A stretch of 64,000 nucleotides of DNA, taken from CAYYJR01 sp964472305 (lineage in GTDB: Bacteria; Armatimonadota; Hebobacteria; CAIYQO01). The translations under genes and the position numbers were made by a program. The DNA is taken from the NCBI GenBank assembly GCA_964472305.1, contig CAYYJR010000005.1, positions 62,001-126,000 on the forward strand. Reading direction: 5' to 3'. Shown here in pieces: positions 24,724 to 33,955 of this stretch. The notes below the pieces were generated by a model, which did not search any database, was not told the DNA's origin, and was given only the letters and a program-made list of their open reading frames with translations. Each line of letters begins with the position of its first letter. Position 1 is the first letter of the stretch.

Positions 24724-25656
24724 ATGCTCGTCGTTGACCAACTCAGGAAAGAGTATAAAACGCTGGTCGCGGTGCACAGTCTGTCGTTGCAGTTGGAGCC
24801 GGGCGACATCTTCGGCTTCATCGGCCCTAACGGCGCGGGGAAAACTACCACGATCCGCATGCTCGCCACGCTGCTCACGCCGACCTCGGGTTCCGCCTAT
24901 GTGGACGGCATCGAGGTGACGCGCTATCCCGAGGAAGTGCGTTCGCTCATCGGCTACATGCCCGACTTTTTCGGCGTCTACGACGACGTCAAGGTGTGGG
25001 AATATCTCGACTTTTTCGCCGCGGCTTATCGCATTCCGCGCACGCAACGGACGACGGTGATCAACGACGTGCTGGAGCTCACCGACCTCACCGTGAAACG
25101 TGATTCGTATGTGGAAGAACTGTCGCGGGGGATGAAGCAGCGCCTGTGCCTGGCGAAGACGCTGGTGCATGATCCGAAACTGCTGCTGCTTGACGAACCC
25201 GCCTCCGGCCTCGATCCCCGCGCGCGCAAAGAGTTGAAAGAGTTGCTGAAGGCGCTGGGATCGATGGGCAAAACCATCCTCATCTCTTCGCACATTCTGC
25301 CGGAACTGGCTGACTTTTGCAACAAAATCGGTATTGTCGAAAAGGGCAGTCTGAAGCTGTTCGGCGGGGTGGAGGAGATTCTGGCGCAGATGAACGGCGG
25401 GCGCGGCGTCTGCGTGCGGCTGGCGGCGGAGGACGAGTACCCGCGCGCCGTCGAGTTATTGCAGACGGTCGCCGGCATACAGGAAGTCAACCTCGACGGG
25501 GCAGAGATGCAGGTGGTGTTCAACCACGCGCTGTTGCAGCAACACCAGATCCTCGCCGCGCTCATCGGCGGCGGCTTCCGCGTGGAATCCTGCACGGAAG
25601 CCCAGTTCAACCTGGAAGACCTGTTCATGCACGTCACCGAGGGCGAAGTGCAGTAG
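24724..25656 (+). CDS. ABC transporter ATP-binding protein
   Basis: 310 residues of the drug/lipid-export ATPase type (CcmA/NatA-like). Walker A is GFIGPNGAGKTTTIRML, the signature is VEELSRGMKQRLCLAKTL (SRGMKQ in place of SGGQ, common in this group), Walker B is KLLLLDEPASGLDPRARKEL, and the switch His is in ILISSHILPELADFC. The C-terminal ~85 residues form the accessory domain of this subfamily. GGAGG precedes the ATG at 24724. A membrane permease partner would be expected next, but the next gene is on the opposite strand, so the permease is elsewhere. Substrate unknown. Confidence 0.9.
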   Translation: MLVVDQLRKEYKTLVAVHSLSLQLEPGDIFGFIGPNGAGKTTTIRMLATLLTPTSGSAYVDGIEVTRYPEEVRSLIGYMPDFFGVYDDVKVWEYLDFFAAAYRIPRTQRTTVINDVLELTDLTVKRDSYVEELSRGMKQRLCLAKTLVHDPKLLLLDEPASGLDPRARKELKELLKALGSMGKTILISSHILPELADFCNKIGIVEKGSLKLFGGVEEILAQMNGGRGVCVRLAAEDEYPRAVELLQTVAGIQEVNLDGAEMQVVFNHALLQQHQILAALIGGGFRVESCTEAQFNLEDLFMHVTEGEVQ

Positions 25657-25665
25657 GGATGCGTC

Positions 25666-26553
25666 TTACGCTGTCAGAAAGAACGGCTGCGTCCACGCCA
25701 TGGCGGAGCCGGCGCCGAAGACGGTAAAGCGCACGTAGCTGTCGGTGATGTTGGCGACGTCGAAGGTCAGGCATCCTTCGCGCACACGGTGCAGCAGGCG
25801 GCCGCCGTGGCCGATGACCTGTATCTCCTGCCCGTCCGCGGTTTCCACGGTGATGAGGTTCTCCTCGCGACGGATGTCGGTGATGGTCGTCCCGCTGGAG
25901 CAATAGAAATTGCCGGTGCGCAGGGCGGTGAAGACGGCACGCGGGGTGCGTGCCGCGGCGCGCACGGCCAGCCAGGCGGCGCCGATGTCCGATTCGATGT
26001 GCGAGTCGTCACTGGCGAAACCCAGCACGCGGCGCCCGTCCGCCAGCAGGTAATCCCACTTGTCGGTGGAGATTTCATAGCCTTCCAGCCGCTGAATCAC
26101 CCCGTTGAAGATTTCAATGCCGTCGTAGTGTTCCGCCGCCGCCAACTCCTCGCGCCGATAATGCGGCCGCCCGCACCAGTTGGGGTGGTTGAGGATGGTC
26201 AGCGCGTCCGCATCCGCCAGCGAGGCAAGCAGCGCGGCTTTGTCGGTGACCGCGCACTGCGCCGCCACCAACGCCGGGTCGAGCGCGTAAATTCCGGTAT
26301 GCTCCATCCCCGACGGCGCGTTCCACTCGATGCCCGGCAGGAAGATCAAGCGCGGATCGTCCGGCGTGGTCAGCGTCATGTGATCGGAAATCGCCAGAAA
26401 ATCATACCCCGCCAGCGCATACAGGTCGAGTACGCGCGCCAGCGGCACCGACCCGCACGCGCTGGCCGGGCTGGTATGCGTGTGCAGATTCCCGCGCAGC
26501 CAGGAGCCGTCGCGGTCGGCATAGGGGTTGGTCCAGTTGATGTCGGTGCTCAT
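25666..26553 (-). CDS. PHP-domain metal-dependent phosphoesterase
   Basis: 295 residues. PHP motifs are visible: GNLHTHTSPASACG (metal-binding His pair), YDFLAISDHMTL, TILNHPNWCGRP and GFASDDSHIE, about residues 15-215. The last ~75 residues are a small beta domain (NFYCSSGTTITDIRREENL onward) found in many such proteins. These enzymes hydrolyse phosphoesters of nucleotides, sugars or histidinol with bound metals; the exact substrate cannot be read. The ATG at 26553 follows GGAG; 17 further in-frame codons upstream are not used. It lies 54 bp after lysS on the same strand and is probably co-transcribed. Confidence 0.88.
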   Translation of the reverse strand: MSTDINWTNPYADRDGSWLRGNLHTHTSPASACGSVPLARVLDLYALAGYDFLAISDHMTLTTPDDPRLIFLPGIEWNAPSGMEHTGIYALDPALVAAQCAVTDKAALLASLADADALTILNHPNWCGRPHYRREELAAAEHYDGIEIFNGVIQRLEGYEISTDKWDYLLADGRRVLGFASDDSHIESDIGAAWLAVRAAARTPRAVFTALRTGNFYCSSGTTITDIRREENLITVETADGQEIQVIGHGGRLLHRVREGCLTFDVANITDSYVRFTVFGAGSAMAWTQPFFLTA

Positions 26554-26607
26554 CGCGTCTCCGGATGAACCGCAGGCAAAATGGCCGCGGTCCCAATGCG
26601 CCATTCG

Positions 26608-28104
26608 TTATTCTTCCGCGTCCTCCGCCGCTTCGCCTTTTTCCGGCTTCAACTGCGGGAAGAGAATGACGTCGCGGATGCTGGCAGCATCAGCGAGCAA
26701 CATTACCAGGCGGTCGATGCCGATGCCCAAGCCGCCCGTGGGGGGCATGCCGTATTCCAGCGCGCGCACGTAATCCTCATCCATCGGATGGGCTTCGTCG
26801 TCGCCGGCTTCCTTGATGCGTACCTGCTCCTCGAAGCGGCCGCGCTGGTCAATAGGGTCGTTCAACTCGGAGAAGGCGTTGGCCAACTCGCGCCCGGTCA
26901 TGAACACCTCGAAACGCTCGGTCATCTCCGGATTGTCGCGGCGGCGCTTCGCCAGCGGCGAAATGGCGGTGGGGAAGTCGGTGATGAAGGTCGGTTGCAC
27001 CAGATTCGGCTCGACGAACTCTTCGAACAGGTTGTTGATGAGGGTTGAAAGCGTGGCGCGCGCGTCCACGTGCACGCCCAGCGCGCGGCAGAGTTCCTTC
27101 GCGGAGTCGAAATCCAGCAGCTTGCTGGTATCGACGCTGCCGTATTCACGCAACGCGTCAAACAGGCTGATGCGCCGCCATGGCGGCGTCAGGTCGATCT
27201 CCGTACCCTGGTAGCTAAGCTGCAGCGTGCCGCGCGTGGCCAGCGCGGCGGTGGCGAAAATCTCTTCCGTCAGTCGCATCATGTCTTCGAAATTCGCGTA
27301 GGCCTCGTAGACCTCGATCATGGTGAATTCCGGGTTGTGCCGGGTGTCGATGCCTTCGTTGCGGAAGTTGCGGTTAATCTCGTAGACCTTCTCCAACCCG
27401 CCCACGATAAGCCGTTTCAGGTACAGCTCCGGGGCGATGCGCAGGTAAAGGTCGATGTCCAGCGCGTTGTGGTGGGTAATGAACGGGCGCGCGGCGGCGC
27501 CGCCGGGAATGGCCTGCATCATCGGCGTTTCGACTTCCAGGAAGCCTTTGCCGTCGAGCAGCGCGCGAATGGCCTTCACCACCGTACTGCGCAGCAGGAA
27601 GGTCTCGCGCACATCGGGATTGACGATCAGATCGACATAGCGCTGGCGATAACGCGTTTCAACGTCCTTCAATCCATGCCATTTTTCTGGCAACGGACGC
27701 AGCGCCTTGGACAGAATATCGAATTGCGTCACATGGATGGAAATTTCTTCGGTGCGGGTTTTGAAGACGTAGCCCTCGATGCCGAGGATATCGCCCACAT
27801 CCACCAGTTTCAATCGCTCGTACAGTTCCGCGCCCAGGTCGTCGAAGCGGAGGAATCCCTGAATCCGGCCGGAGGCGTCCTGCAGGTGCATGAAGGTCAC
27901 CTTGCCTTGCCCGCGGCGCGACATCACGCGTCCGGCCACCTTCACCGTCTGCCCTTCCAGCGTTTCGTAGTGATCGAGAATCTCCCGCGCGGTGTGCGTG
28001 CGGCGGTATTCGGTATGGTGAAAGGGATTCAGTCCCTGGGCATCCAGCGCCTCCAGCTTCTCGCGACGCTGCTCCATGATGCTGTGTAAAATTTCATCAG
28101 CCAC
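26608..28104 (-). CDS. lysS: Lysyl-tRNA synthetase, class II
   Basis: 498 residues. It charges tRNA-Lys. The N-terminal OB-fold anticodon domain is at about 55-160 (VKVAGRVMSRRGQGKVTFMH), then the class II catalytic core: motif 1 near EVETPMMQAIPGGAAARPF, motif 2 FRNEGIDTRHNPEFTMIEVY, motif 3 GGLGIGIDRLVMLLADAASI followed by RDVILFPQLKPE. The start is GTG at 28104, six bases after GGAG. An acidic C-terminal tail (KGEAAEDAEE) is present. It is divergent from an ABC exporter. Confidence 0.97.
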   Translation of the reverse strand: MADEILHSIMEQRREKLEALDAQGLNPFHHTEYRRTHTAREILDHYETLEGQTVKVAGRVMSRRGQGKVTFMHLQDASGRIQGFLRFDDLGAELYERLKLVDVGDILGIEGYVFKTRTEEISIHVTQFDILSKALRPLPEKWHGLKDVETRYRQRYVDLIVNPDVRETFLLRSTVVKAIRALLDGKGFLEVETPMMQAIPGGAAARPFITHHNALDIDLYLRIAPELYLKRLIVGGLEKVYEINRNFRNEGIDTRHNPEFTMIEVYEAYANFEDMMRLTEEIFATAALATRGTLQLSYQGTEIDLTPPWRRISLFDALREYGSVDTSKLLDFDSAKELCRALGVHVDARATLSTLINNLFEEFVEPNLVQPTFITDFPTAISPLAKRRRDNPEMTERFEVFMTGRELANAFSELNDPIDQRGRFEEQVRIKEAGDDEAHPMDEDYVRALEYGMPPTGGLGIGIDRLVMLLADAASIRDVILFPQLKPEKGEAAEDAEE

Positions 28105-28265
28105 GGCTCTCTCCCATCCAAGCCACGGCGCTCCAGGCGCCGCGCGGGCTATACATTACCACAACCGGGTGGGAATTGTCATCGCGCGGAATAACCGTGG
28201 GTCAGGAGGATACACGCCGTTCCCGGCGAAAGTCAGGCAGGCGGTCGCTGCCGCCGCGGATCATT

Positions 28266-30062
28266 ATGCGCAAGTCATTCCAGGATCCTCCCATAATCGC
28301 ACGTGGGCGTGGGCATCACGTGGTACGCCGTATACTGCCCCTGTTTGCTCCATATCGGTGGCAGTTGGTGATCGCCGGGGTGTTTGTCGCCTTCAGCTCG
28401 TTCACCATCGCGATGATGCCGCTCTTCACCCGCTACGTTATCGACCAGGCCATCCCGCGGCGCGACCTGCACCTGGTGGCACTGGTGATGAGCGGCTTCA
28501 TGGGATTGATGGTGCTGCGCATGGCCTCGTGGTATGCCGGGCAGAGCTATCTGCTCCTTATTCGCGAAAAAGTGATCTTCCTGTTGCGCAGCAAGGTTTT
28601 CGCGCGCCTGCAGATGCTGTGCCTGCGCTTTCACCAGCGGTATAGTCCTGGTTACCTGTACGATCGCGCGTTGGGCGGGGCGTCGGTCTCCATCGGCACT
28701 TTCCTCAGTATGCTCTTCAACACGCTGGTGGTCTCCTGCTTCTCGCTGCTGGTGTCGGTAGTAATCTGCCTGCAGATGAATTCCCGGCTGGCGTTGTTGA
28801 TGCTGGTGATGAGTTCCGGCTATGTCTTCATCGCGCGTTACTTTCACCGCCGCATTCACGACCTGACGATGGAATTCAACCGGGAGACGAACAAGTTCGC
28901 CGGCGTGGTGCTCGATATGCTGCGCGGCATCAAGACTATCAAGGCGTTCGCCATGGAACAGCGCATTATCAACGATTTCGACGAACGCCTGTGGCCGCTG
29001 CAGTTGCGTTCGCTCGAATTGAATAAGGAAACGATGCGGCTGGGCTTTTTCAGTGAGGGATTGGGCTATTGCATATCCGCGCTGATCATCGTCTTCGGCG
29101 CGGCGATGGTGCTGCGGGAGAACTTGACGCTGGGATCGCTTGTCGCCTTCATCGCCTATCAGAGTTCGGTGATCGGCATGATCAGTTCGCTCTCCACCAT
29201 CGCCGGCACTTACGGCGCGGCGGTGGCGGGACTGGAGCAGATGTATGAGGTGCTGGACGAACGGTCTACGGTGTTGGACAAGCCCGGCGCGGTGATGCCG
29301 GCGGAGTGTGACGGCGCGGTGGAGTTCGAGCATGTCGACTTCACCTATGACGACAGACCTGTCTTCCATGATGTCTCTTTCCACGTGCCGGCAGGACAGT
29401 CGGTGGCGCTGGTGGGCCCGAGCGGCAGCGGCAAGACCACGCTGGTCAACCTGCTGCTGCGTTTTTACGATCCCGAACAAGGCGTGGTGCGGGTGGACGG
29501 TTACGATATCCGCGAGCTGCCGGTGCCGGCGTATCGCGGTCGATTCGGGGTGGTGCTGCAGGATCCGTTTCTGTTCAACGATTCGATTTATCACAACTTG
29601 CTCTCGGTGAAACCCGATGCCGACGAGGTGCAACTGCGCGATGCACTGGAGCGCGCGCAGGCGTGGGAATTTATTTCGACGTTGAAGAATGGCTGGCATT
29701 TCAAGGTTGGCGAGAACGGTTCGCACCTTTCCGGCGGACAACGCCAGCGCATCGCCATTGCGCGCTGCTTCCTCACCAACCCACGGCTGATGGTGCTCGA
29801 CGAGGCTACTTCGGCGCTGGACAATTACTCCGAACGGCTGGTGCAACAGGCATTGCAGGCGATCATGCAGGGGCGCACGGTGTTCGTCATCGCCCACCGG
29901 CTGAGCACGGTGCGTCACGTGGACCGCATTCTGGTGCTGCGGGACGGCCGTATCGCGCAGGATGGCACCTATGCGGAATTGAGTGAGACACCGGGACTGT
30001 TTCACGACCTGCTGCAAGCGTCACTCGACCCGCTGGCGACGGAAGTGGACGGGGCGAACTGA
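28266..30062 (+). CDS. ABC exporter, fused permease and ATPase (MsbA/ABCB-like)
   Basis: 598 residues from the ATG at 28266. Six TM helices lie in about 20-310 (WQLVIAGVFVAFSSFTIAMM at the start). The ATPase half shows VEFEHVDFTYDDRPVFHDVS, Walker A ALVGPSGSGKTTLVNLLLRF, Q-loop LQDPFLFNDSIYHN, signature SHLSGGQRQRIAIARCFL, Walker B MVLDEATSALDNYSERL and the H-loop AHRLSTV. It probably works as a homodimer exporting a lipid, peptide or drug. An in-frame TTG at 28176 gives 30 more Arg-rich residues and is less likely; AGGAGG (28204-28209) upstream has no start codon at proper spacing, so the start is uncertain. Confidence 0.9.
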   Translation: MRKSFQDPPIIARGRGHHVVRRILPLFAPYRWQLVIAGVFVAFSSFTIAMMPLFTRYVIDQAIPRRDLHLVALVMSGFMGLMVLRMASWYAGQSYLLLIREKVIFLLRSKVFARLQMLCLRFHQRYSPGYLYDRALGGASVSIGTFLSMLFNTLVVSCFSLLVSVVICLQMNSRLALLMLVMSSGYVFIARYFHRRIHDLTMEFNRETNKFAGVVLDMLRGIKTIKAFAMEQRIINDFDERLWPLQLRSLELNKETMRLGFFSEGLGYCISALIIVFGAAMVLRENLTLGSLVAFIAYQSSVIGMISSLSTIAGTYGAAVAGLEQMYEVLDERSTVLDKPGAVMPAECDGAVEFEHVDFTYDDRPVFHDVSFHVPAGQSVALVGPSGSGKTTLVNLLLRFYDPEQGVVRVDGYDIRELPVPAYRGRFGVVLQDPFLFNDSIYHNLLSVKPDADEVQLRDALERAQAWEFISTLKNGWHFKVGENGSHLSGGQRQRIAIARCFLTNPRLMVLDEATSALDNYSERLVQQALQAIMQGRTVFVIAHRLSTVRHVDRILVLRDGRIAQDGTYAELSETPGLFHDLLQASLDPLATEVDGAN

Positions 30063-30073
30063 TCCTGTCATGC

Positions 30074-30102
30074 TTGTCATGATGTCGGGGGTGGGGTACA
30101 CT
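30074..30102 (+). promoter_or_regulatory. Promoter of the enzyme I-like gene, nearly leaderless
   Basis: TTGTCA (30074-30079), 17-bp spacer, TACACT (30097-30102). Ten bases separate it from the ATG at 30113, so the leader would be about four nucleotides. No ribosome site is visible. Confidence 0.6.
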
Positions 30103-30112
30103 GAGCCATCAC

Positions 30113-31648
30113 ATGACAGACAACGGACCTACGAGCGAAATATTGCAGGGACTGGCCGGCGCGCCGGGGCGCGCGATGGGTCCGGCGTTCCACTGGCGCG
30201 GCGCGGCGGTCACGACGCACATCGCGGCGGACGCGCCCGCGAGCGAGCGACTGCGGCAGGCATTCGCCGCGGCTGACGCGCTGCTGGCGGCACGACAGAC
30301 GGAGGCTGATGACACGCTGGCGCCGTTGCTGGAAGCCCAGCGCCTGATGCTGGACGATCCCGAACTGCATGACGGCGCCTTTGCGCGCCTTGCCGCGGGC
30401 GCGACGCCGGAGGCAGCGGTAACCGCTATCGCCAACGAACTGGCGGCGGTGCTGGAAGGCGCCGATACTGCCTATTTTCGCGAGCGCGCCATCGACGTGC
30501 GCGCGGTAGGCACGCTGGTAGCGCGCCTGCTCACCGGTGATGATGCCATCGCTATTCCGTCTGGCGCGGTAGCGCTGGCGGACGCACTGTCACCGCTCGA
30601 TACCGCGCAATTGGCCGATGCCGGCGTCGCGGCGCTGGTCACCGTGCGTGGCGGGCCTACCTGCCACGCGGCGATCATTGCGCGCGCGTGGGGTATTCCG
30701 GCCGTGGTGGGTGTTTCGGCGGCCGCGCTGGACATCGCCGACGGCACGCCGTTGCTGGTGGATGGCACCGGCGGCCAGGTGATCGTGCATCCCACTCCGG
30801 CGGCGCTGGCGGAAGAAGCGCCCGCCGCACCCAGGGTACACATTCCCCGCCGCATCCCGCTCTACGCCAACGTGGGCAGCCTGGCGGAGGTTGAGCGCGC
30901 GCTGGTGGTGGGGGCGGAGGGCATCGGTCTGTTGCGCACGGAGTTCCTTTTTCACGCGCGCGCCGACGCCCCCGGTGAAGATGAGCAAACCGCGATTTAC
31001 ACCGCGGTGTTGCGCCGCATGGCTGGGCGCCCGGTGATCATCCGCACGCTGGATCTCGGCGCGGACAAGCCTGCACCGTTCCTACCGCTGGATTCCGAAC
31101 CGAATCCGCAACTCGGATTGCGCGGCATCCGCTTGTGCCTGCGCGAGCGTGAGTTATTCCGCACCCAGTTGCGCGCTCTGCTGCGTTCCGCTGGCGCGGG
31201 GACGCTGAAAATCATGCTGCCGATGGTGACGACCGCCGATGAGGTGGCCGAGGTGCGCACGCTGCTTGCGGTCGACGCCGCGACGCTGGACGTGGCGCTG
31301 CCTCCCCTGGGCGCGATGATCGAGGTGCCGATGGCGGCGCTGGCCGCGCCGGAACTGGCGGCCGTGTGCGATTTTTTTAGCCTGGGCACCAATGATCTCC
31401 TGCAATTTCTCCTTGCCGCCGACCGCCAGCACGCCGGTGTCGGCTATCTGCACGCCACCGACCACCCCGCCGTGTGGCGCCTGCTGGAGCCGGTGATCGC
31501 CGTCGCTCACGCCGCCGGCATTCCGGTGGGCGTATGCGGGGAGTGGGGTGCCGATCCCGAGAAACTCGCACGCCTGGTTGATCTCGGCATCGACAGCGCC
31601 AGCGTCGCCGTCGGCGCCCTCCCGCGCGTGCGTGCGCTGTTCGAATAA
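30113..31648 (+). CDS. Phosphoenolpyruvate-protein phosphotransferase (PTS enzyme I-like)
   Basis: 511 residues, shorter than enzyme I of E. coli (575). The N-terminal HPr-binding and phosphohistidine domains carry VRGGPTCHAAIIARAWGIPA; the active His follows Cys instead of the usual Ser. The PEP-binding barrel shows GIGLLRTEFLFH, VIIRTLDLGADKPAPFLPL, NPQLGLRGIR, LKIMLPMVTTADEV, FFSLGTNDLLQFLLAADR and the catalytic Cys in IPVGVCGEWGADP. All key residues are present, so it is likely active, moving phosphate from PEP to an HPr-like partner. No HPr or EII gene is adjacent, so its partner and role (transport or nitrogen/regulatory PTS) are open. Confidence 0.88.
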   Translation: MTDNGPTSEILQGLAGAPGRAMGPAFHWRGAAVTTHIAADAPASERLRQAFAAADALLAARQTEADDTLAPLLEAQRLMLDDPELHDGAFARLAAGATPEAAVTAIANELAAVLEGADTAYFRERAIDVRAVGTLVARLLTGDDAIAIPSGAVALADALSPLDTAQLADAGVAALVTVRGGPTCHAAIIARAWGIPAVVGVSAAALDIADGTPLLVDGTGGQVIVHPTPAALAEEAPAAPRVHIPRRIPLYANVGSLAEVERALVVGAEGIGLLRTEFLFHARADAPGEDEQTAIYTAVLRRMAGRPVIIRTLDLGADKPAPFLPLDSEPNPQLGLRGIRLCLRERELFRTQLRALLRSAGAGTLKIMLPMVTTADEVAEVRTLLAVDAATLDVALPPLGAMIEVPMAALAAPELAAVCDFFSLGTNDLLQFLLAADRQHAGVGYLHATDHPAVWRLLEPVIAVAHAAGIPVGVCGEWGADPEKLARLVDLGIDSASVAVGALPRVRALFE

Positions 31649-31657
31649 CCTTACGCC

Positions 31658-31677
31658 GCCGGTCACTGCTGACCGGC
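31658..31677. terminator. Hairpin after the enzyme I-like gene
   Basis: GCCGGTCA (31658-31665), loop CTGC, TGACCGGC (31670-31677). It lies 10 bp beyond the stop codon and overlaps the end of the transaldolase remnant on the other strand. No T-tract. Confidence 0.5.
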
Positions 31678-31926
31678 CGCCGCCTGGCGCTTCTGCTCGA
31701 TGCTCTGCAGCATGTCGTTGTAGGCGCGGGCGAAAAGGCGGACACCGTCCTCCATCAGTTGATAATTGATCAACTCACAATCGATGTCTAGTTCGTCCAG
31801 ACGTGCCGGTGCGCGCCCACACGGGGTGTTGCACGCGCGCTCCATGTCGACGCCGTCGCCATTGCGGCCGGCAATCCCCATGTCCCGCCCATGACACAGA
31901 AATACACCTCGTGCGTGTCCTGTCAC
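31663..31926 (-). pseudogene. Transaldolase C-terminal remnant
   Basis: The last ~48 codons, ARLDELDIDCELINYQLMED followed by GVRLFARAYNDMLQSIEQKR, match the C-terminal helices of transaldolase, which place a related Leu-x-x-x-Gly-Val-x-x-Phe pattern after the catalytic barrel. Everything that should precede it, including the Schiff-base Lys, is missing: upstream codons do not resemble transaldolase, and the next gene stops only about 45 bp away. It is most likely the stub left after deletion of a transaldolase gene. It could still be translated as an 87-codon frame, but no ribosome site is evident. Confidence 0.6.
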
Positions 31927-31969
31927 ATCAGCCGTTCCCCAGGCTTGCCGCCGTCTACCCGGCTATCGA

Positions 31970-33955
31970 TTACATGGGCACGGCGGTGAATTCCGGGCGA
32001 CCGACCGCCGTCGCGCGCACCTGGCACTCCAGGAACAAGGCGCCGATGCGCGAGGCGCCGGCGTGGTCGATGCAACGCACTTCGCGGTGAAAGTCGAAAT
32101 CCTGTACCGCCGCTTCAGCAATGCGCACGTCCAGTAATGCCAGTACCTGTTCACTCGCCCACGCTTTCGCGGCATCGAGATTGCCGAAGACGCGCCGTTC
32201 GGTGGGCGCGTGCACCACATACATTTCATCCGCCGGGGTGATGGTTGCCTCGGTGATCAGCGTGAGCGTGCCCGTGATGGCGCCCACCGCATTGGCGACT
32301 TCGGCGTGTCGTGGAATCACCACCTGCGCCCCGAGCTTCCGCGCCGCCTCCGGCGCCAGTGCCTCCGCCGGCGCGCCGATGGCGACCAGCGGGTTGTCGA
32401 AATGTGCGTTCAAGGTAAGGCCGTGCATGGTGGTGCCATCGGCCAGCATGTCCAGCAGGGCGCCGTCGGCAGGCCCGTGCGGAAAATCCGGCACCGGGCG
32501 CTGATGGCGAATCACGCGGTGCAGCAGGTGCAGCGTCATCCAATAGGAGAAGGTATCCTGGATGAACGTCGCGAGACAATCGACGGTCACTTCCGCGCGG
32601 TGGGCGAAGATGGCGAGACCCAGCGCGGCGGCTTCGCTATTCCAGGCGGTGAAGATGCCCAGGTGGTGAAGCACGTCGGTTGGGGTGAGGGTTGCGCGCA
32701 GCAGATAGCCCAGGGTTTCCAGTCGCGCGACCGGCACCAGCGAAGGCGCCAGCGCGCCGATGCGCACGGCCAGTTGATCGCGTGACAGCGGACCATCCTC
32801 CAGCGCCGCCAGCGTCAGGCGTTCACGCGCGGTCAGGTCAGCGCCACCGGCGTTCCGCACGCGGATGAAGCACTCGACCGGCTGAATCAGCAGTGATTGC
32901 GTCTCGCGTTCGTCCCAGATGCGGTGTAACTCCTCCAGCAACGCGGGATGCTCGTGCGCCAGGAAGGCGAGGGGTATGGCGCGGCGCGGCCCGATAGTCA
33001 GTCGTCCGTCGCGACCGAAAGCGATGGCGCTGTCGCCACCCAATCCTACGGTTTCGATGTCGACGGCGCGTACGTTGGTGAACCAGTCGCCCACGCGCGC
33101 GCCGCGCGCCGCCACCACCGGATTGCCGTCGATAAGCAGCGCGATGTCGCTGGTCGTGCCGCCGATGTCCACCACCAGACCGTCGCGCAGACCGGAGAGA
33201 AACTGCGCGCCGCACACGCTGGCGGCAGGGCCGGAGAGAATCGTTTCCACCGGGGTGTGACGGGCCAGTTCTTCGCTCATGAGCGTGCCATCGCCGCGCA
33301 CTACCATCAGCGGGGCGTGGATGCTCGCTGCGGCCATTACCGATTTGACGTGAGCGATCAGGTCGGCAATGATGGGCAGCAGGCGGGCGTTCAACGCCGC
33401 GGTGGTGGTGCGCTTGATGGTGTCGAGCTGCATGCTCAGCTCGTGACCGCAGACCACCGGCTTGTCGGTGATCTCGCGTAGCACCTCGCGGGCGCGGATT
33501 TCGTGCGCCGGATTCATCACGCTCACCATGCCGCTCACCGCGAAGGCGTCCACCTGCTCGCGCTCCAGCAATTCGAGCGCGGCGACGCGTAACGCTGTTT
33601 CGTCCAGCGGCTCGATCTCGCGCCCGGTGATGTCGGTGCGCCCGGCTACCGCCCGGCGTGGATGGTGCGCGACCAGCGCCAGGTCGTAGTCATCGAAGCC
33701 CAGCAGCAGCGCACCGACTTTTCCGCCTTTCCCCTCCACGATGGCGTTGGTCGCCAGGGTGGTGCTAAGCGAGACTAACTGCACCCGCGCAAGCAGTTCC
33801 GCCGGCAATTTACCGATGGCGAATGCGACCCCGCGACTGAGGTCGTCCTTCGTTGTCAACGCTTTGGCCTTGGCCAAGACCTGCTGCGTGCTGAATTCCA
33901 CGATAACGGCATCGGTATACGTGCCGCCCGCATCGATTCCCAATCCCAAACCCAC
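31970..33955 (-). CDS. Hydantoinase/oxoprolinase family protein (HyuA-like)
   Basis: 661 residues from a GTG at 33955, which follows GGGGAG at seven bases; 17 codons upstream are excluded. LGLGIDAGGTYTDAVIVEF is the N-terminal ATPase-fold phosphate-1 loop of Hydant_A_N, QLVSLSTTLATNAIVEGKGG follows, and SGPAASVCGAQFL with LVVDIGGTTSDIALL marks the hydantoinase A core. The family includes ATP-dependent 5-oxoprolinase, N-methylhydantoinase and acetone carboxylase subunits. No hyuB partner is adjacent, so the substrate and whether it acts alone are unknown. It is divergent from metK. Confidence 0.85.
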   Translation of the reverse strand: MGLGLGIDAGGTYTDAVIVEFSTQQVLAKAKALTTKDDLSRGVAFAIGKLPAELLARVQLVSLSTTLATNAIVEGKGGKVGALLLGFDDYDLALVAHHPRRAVAGRTDITGREIEPLDETALRVAALELLEREQVDAFAVSGMVSVMNPAHEIRAREVLREITDKPVVCGHELSMQLDTIKRTTTAALNARLLPIIADLIAHVKSVMAAASIHAPLMVVRGDGTLMSEELARHTPVETILSGPAASVCGAQFLSGLRDGLVVDIGGTTSDIALLIDGNPVVAARGARVGDWFTNVRAVDIETVGLGGDSAIAFGRDGRLTIGPRRAIPLAFLAHEHPALLEELHRIWDERETQSLLIQPVECFIRVRNAGGADLTARERLTLAALEDGPLSRDQLAVRIGALAPSLVPVARLETLGYLLRATLTPTDVLHHLGIFTAWNSEAAALGLAIFAHRAEVTVDCLATFIQDTFSYWMTLHLLHRVIRHQRPVPDFPHGPADGALLDMLADGTTMHGLTLNAHFDNPLVAIGAPAEALAPEAARKLGAQVVIPRHAEVANAVGAITGTLTLITEATITPADEMYVVHAPTERRVFGNLDAAKAWASEQVLALLDVRIAEAAVQDFDFHREVRCIDHAGASRIGALFLECQVRATAVGRPEFTAVPM

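Noticed and set aside
28275..30017. 580-codon minus-strand frame opposite the ABC exporter
   Set aside because: His/Gln/Arg-rich shadow of a high-GC gene; no motif or start signal.
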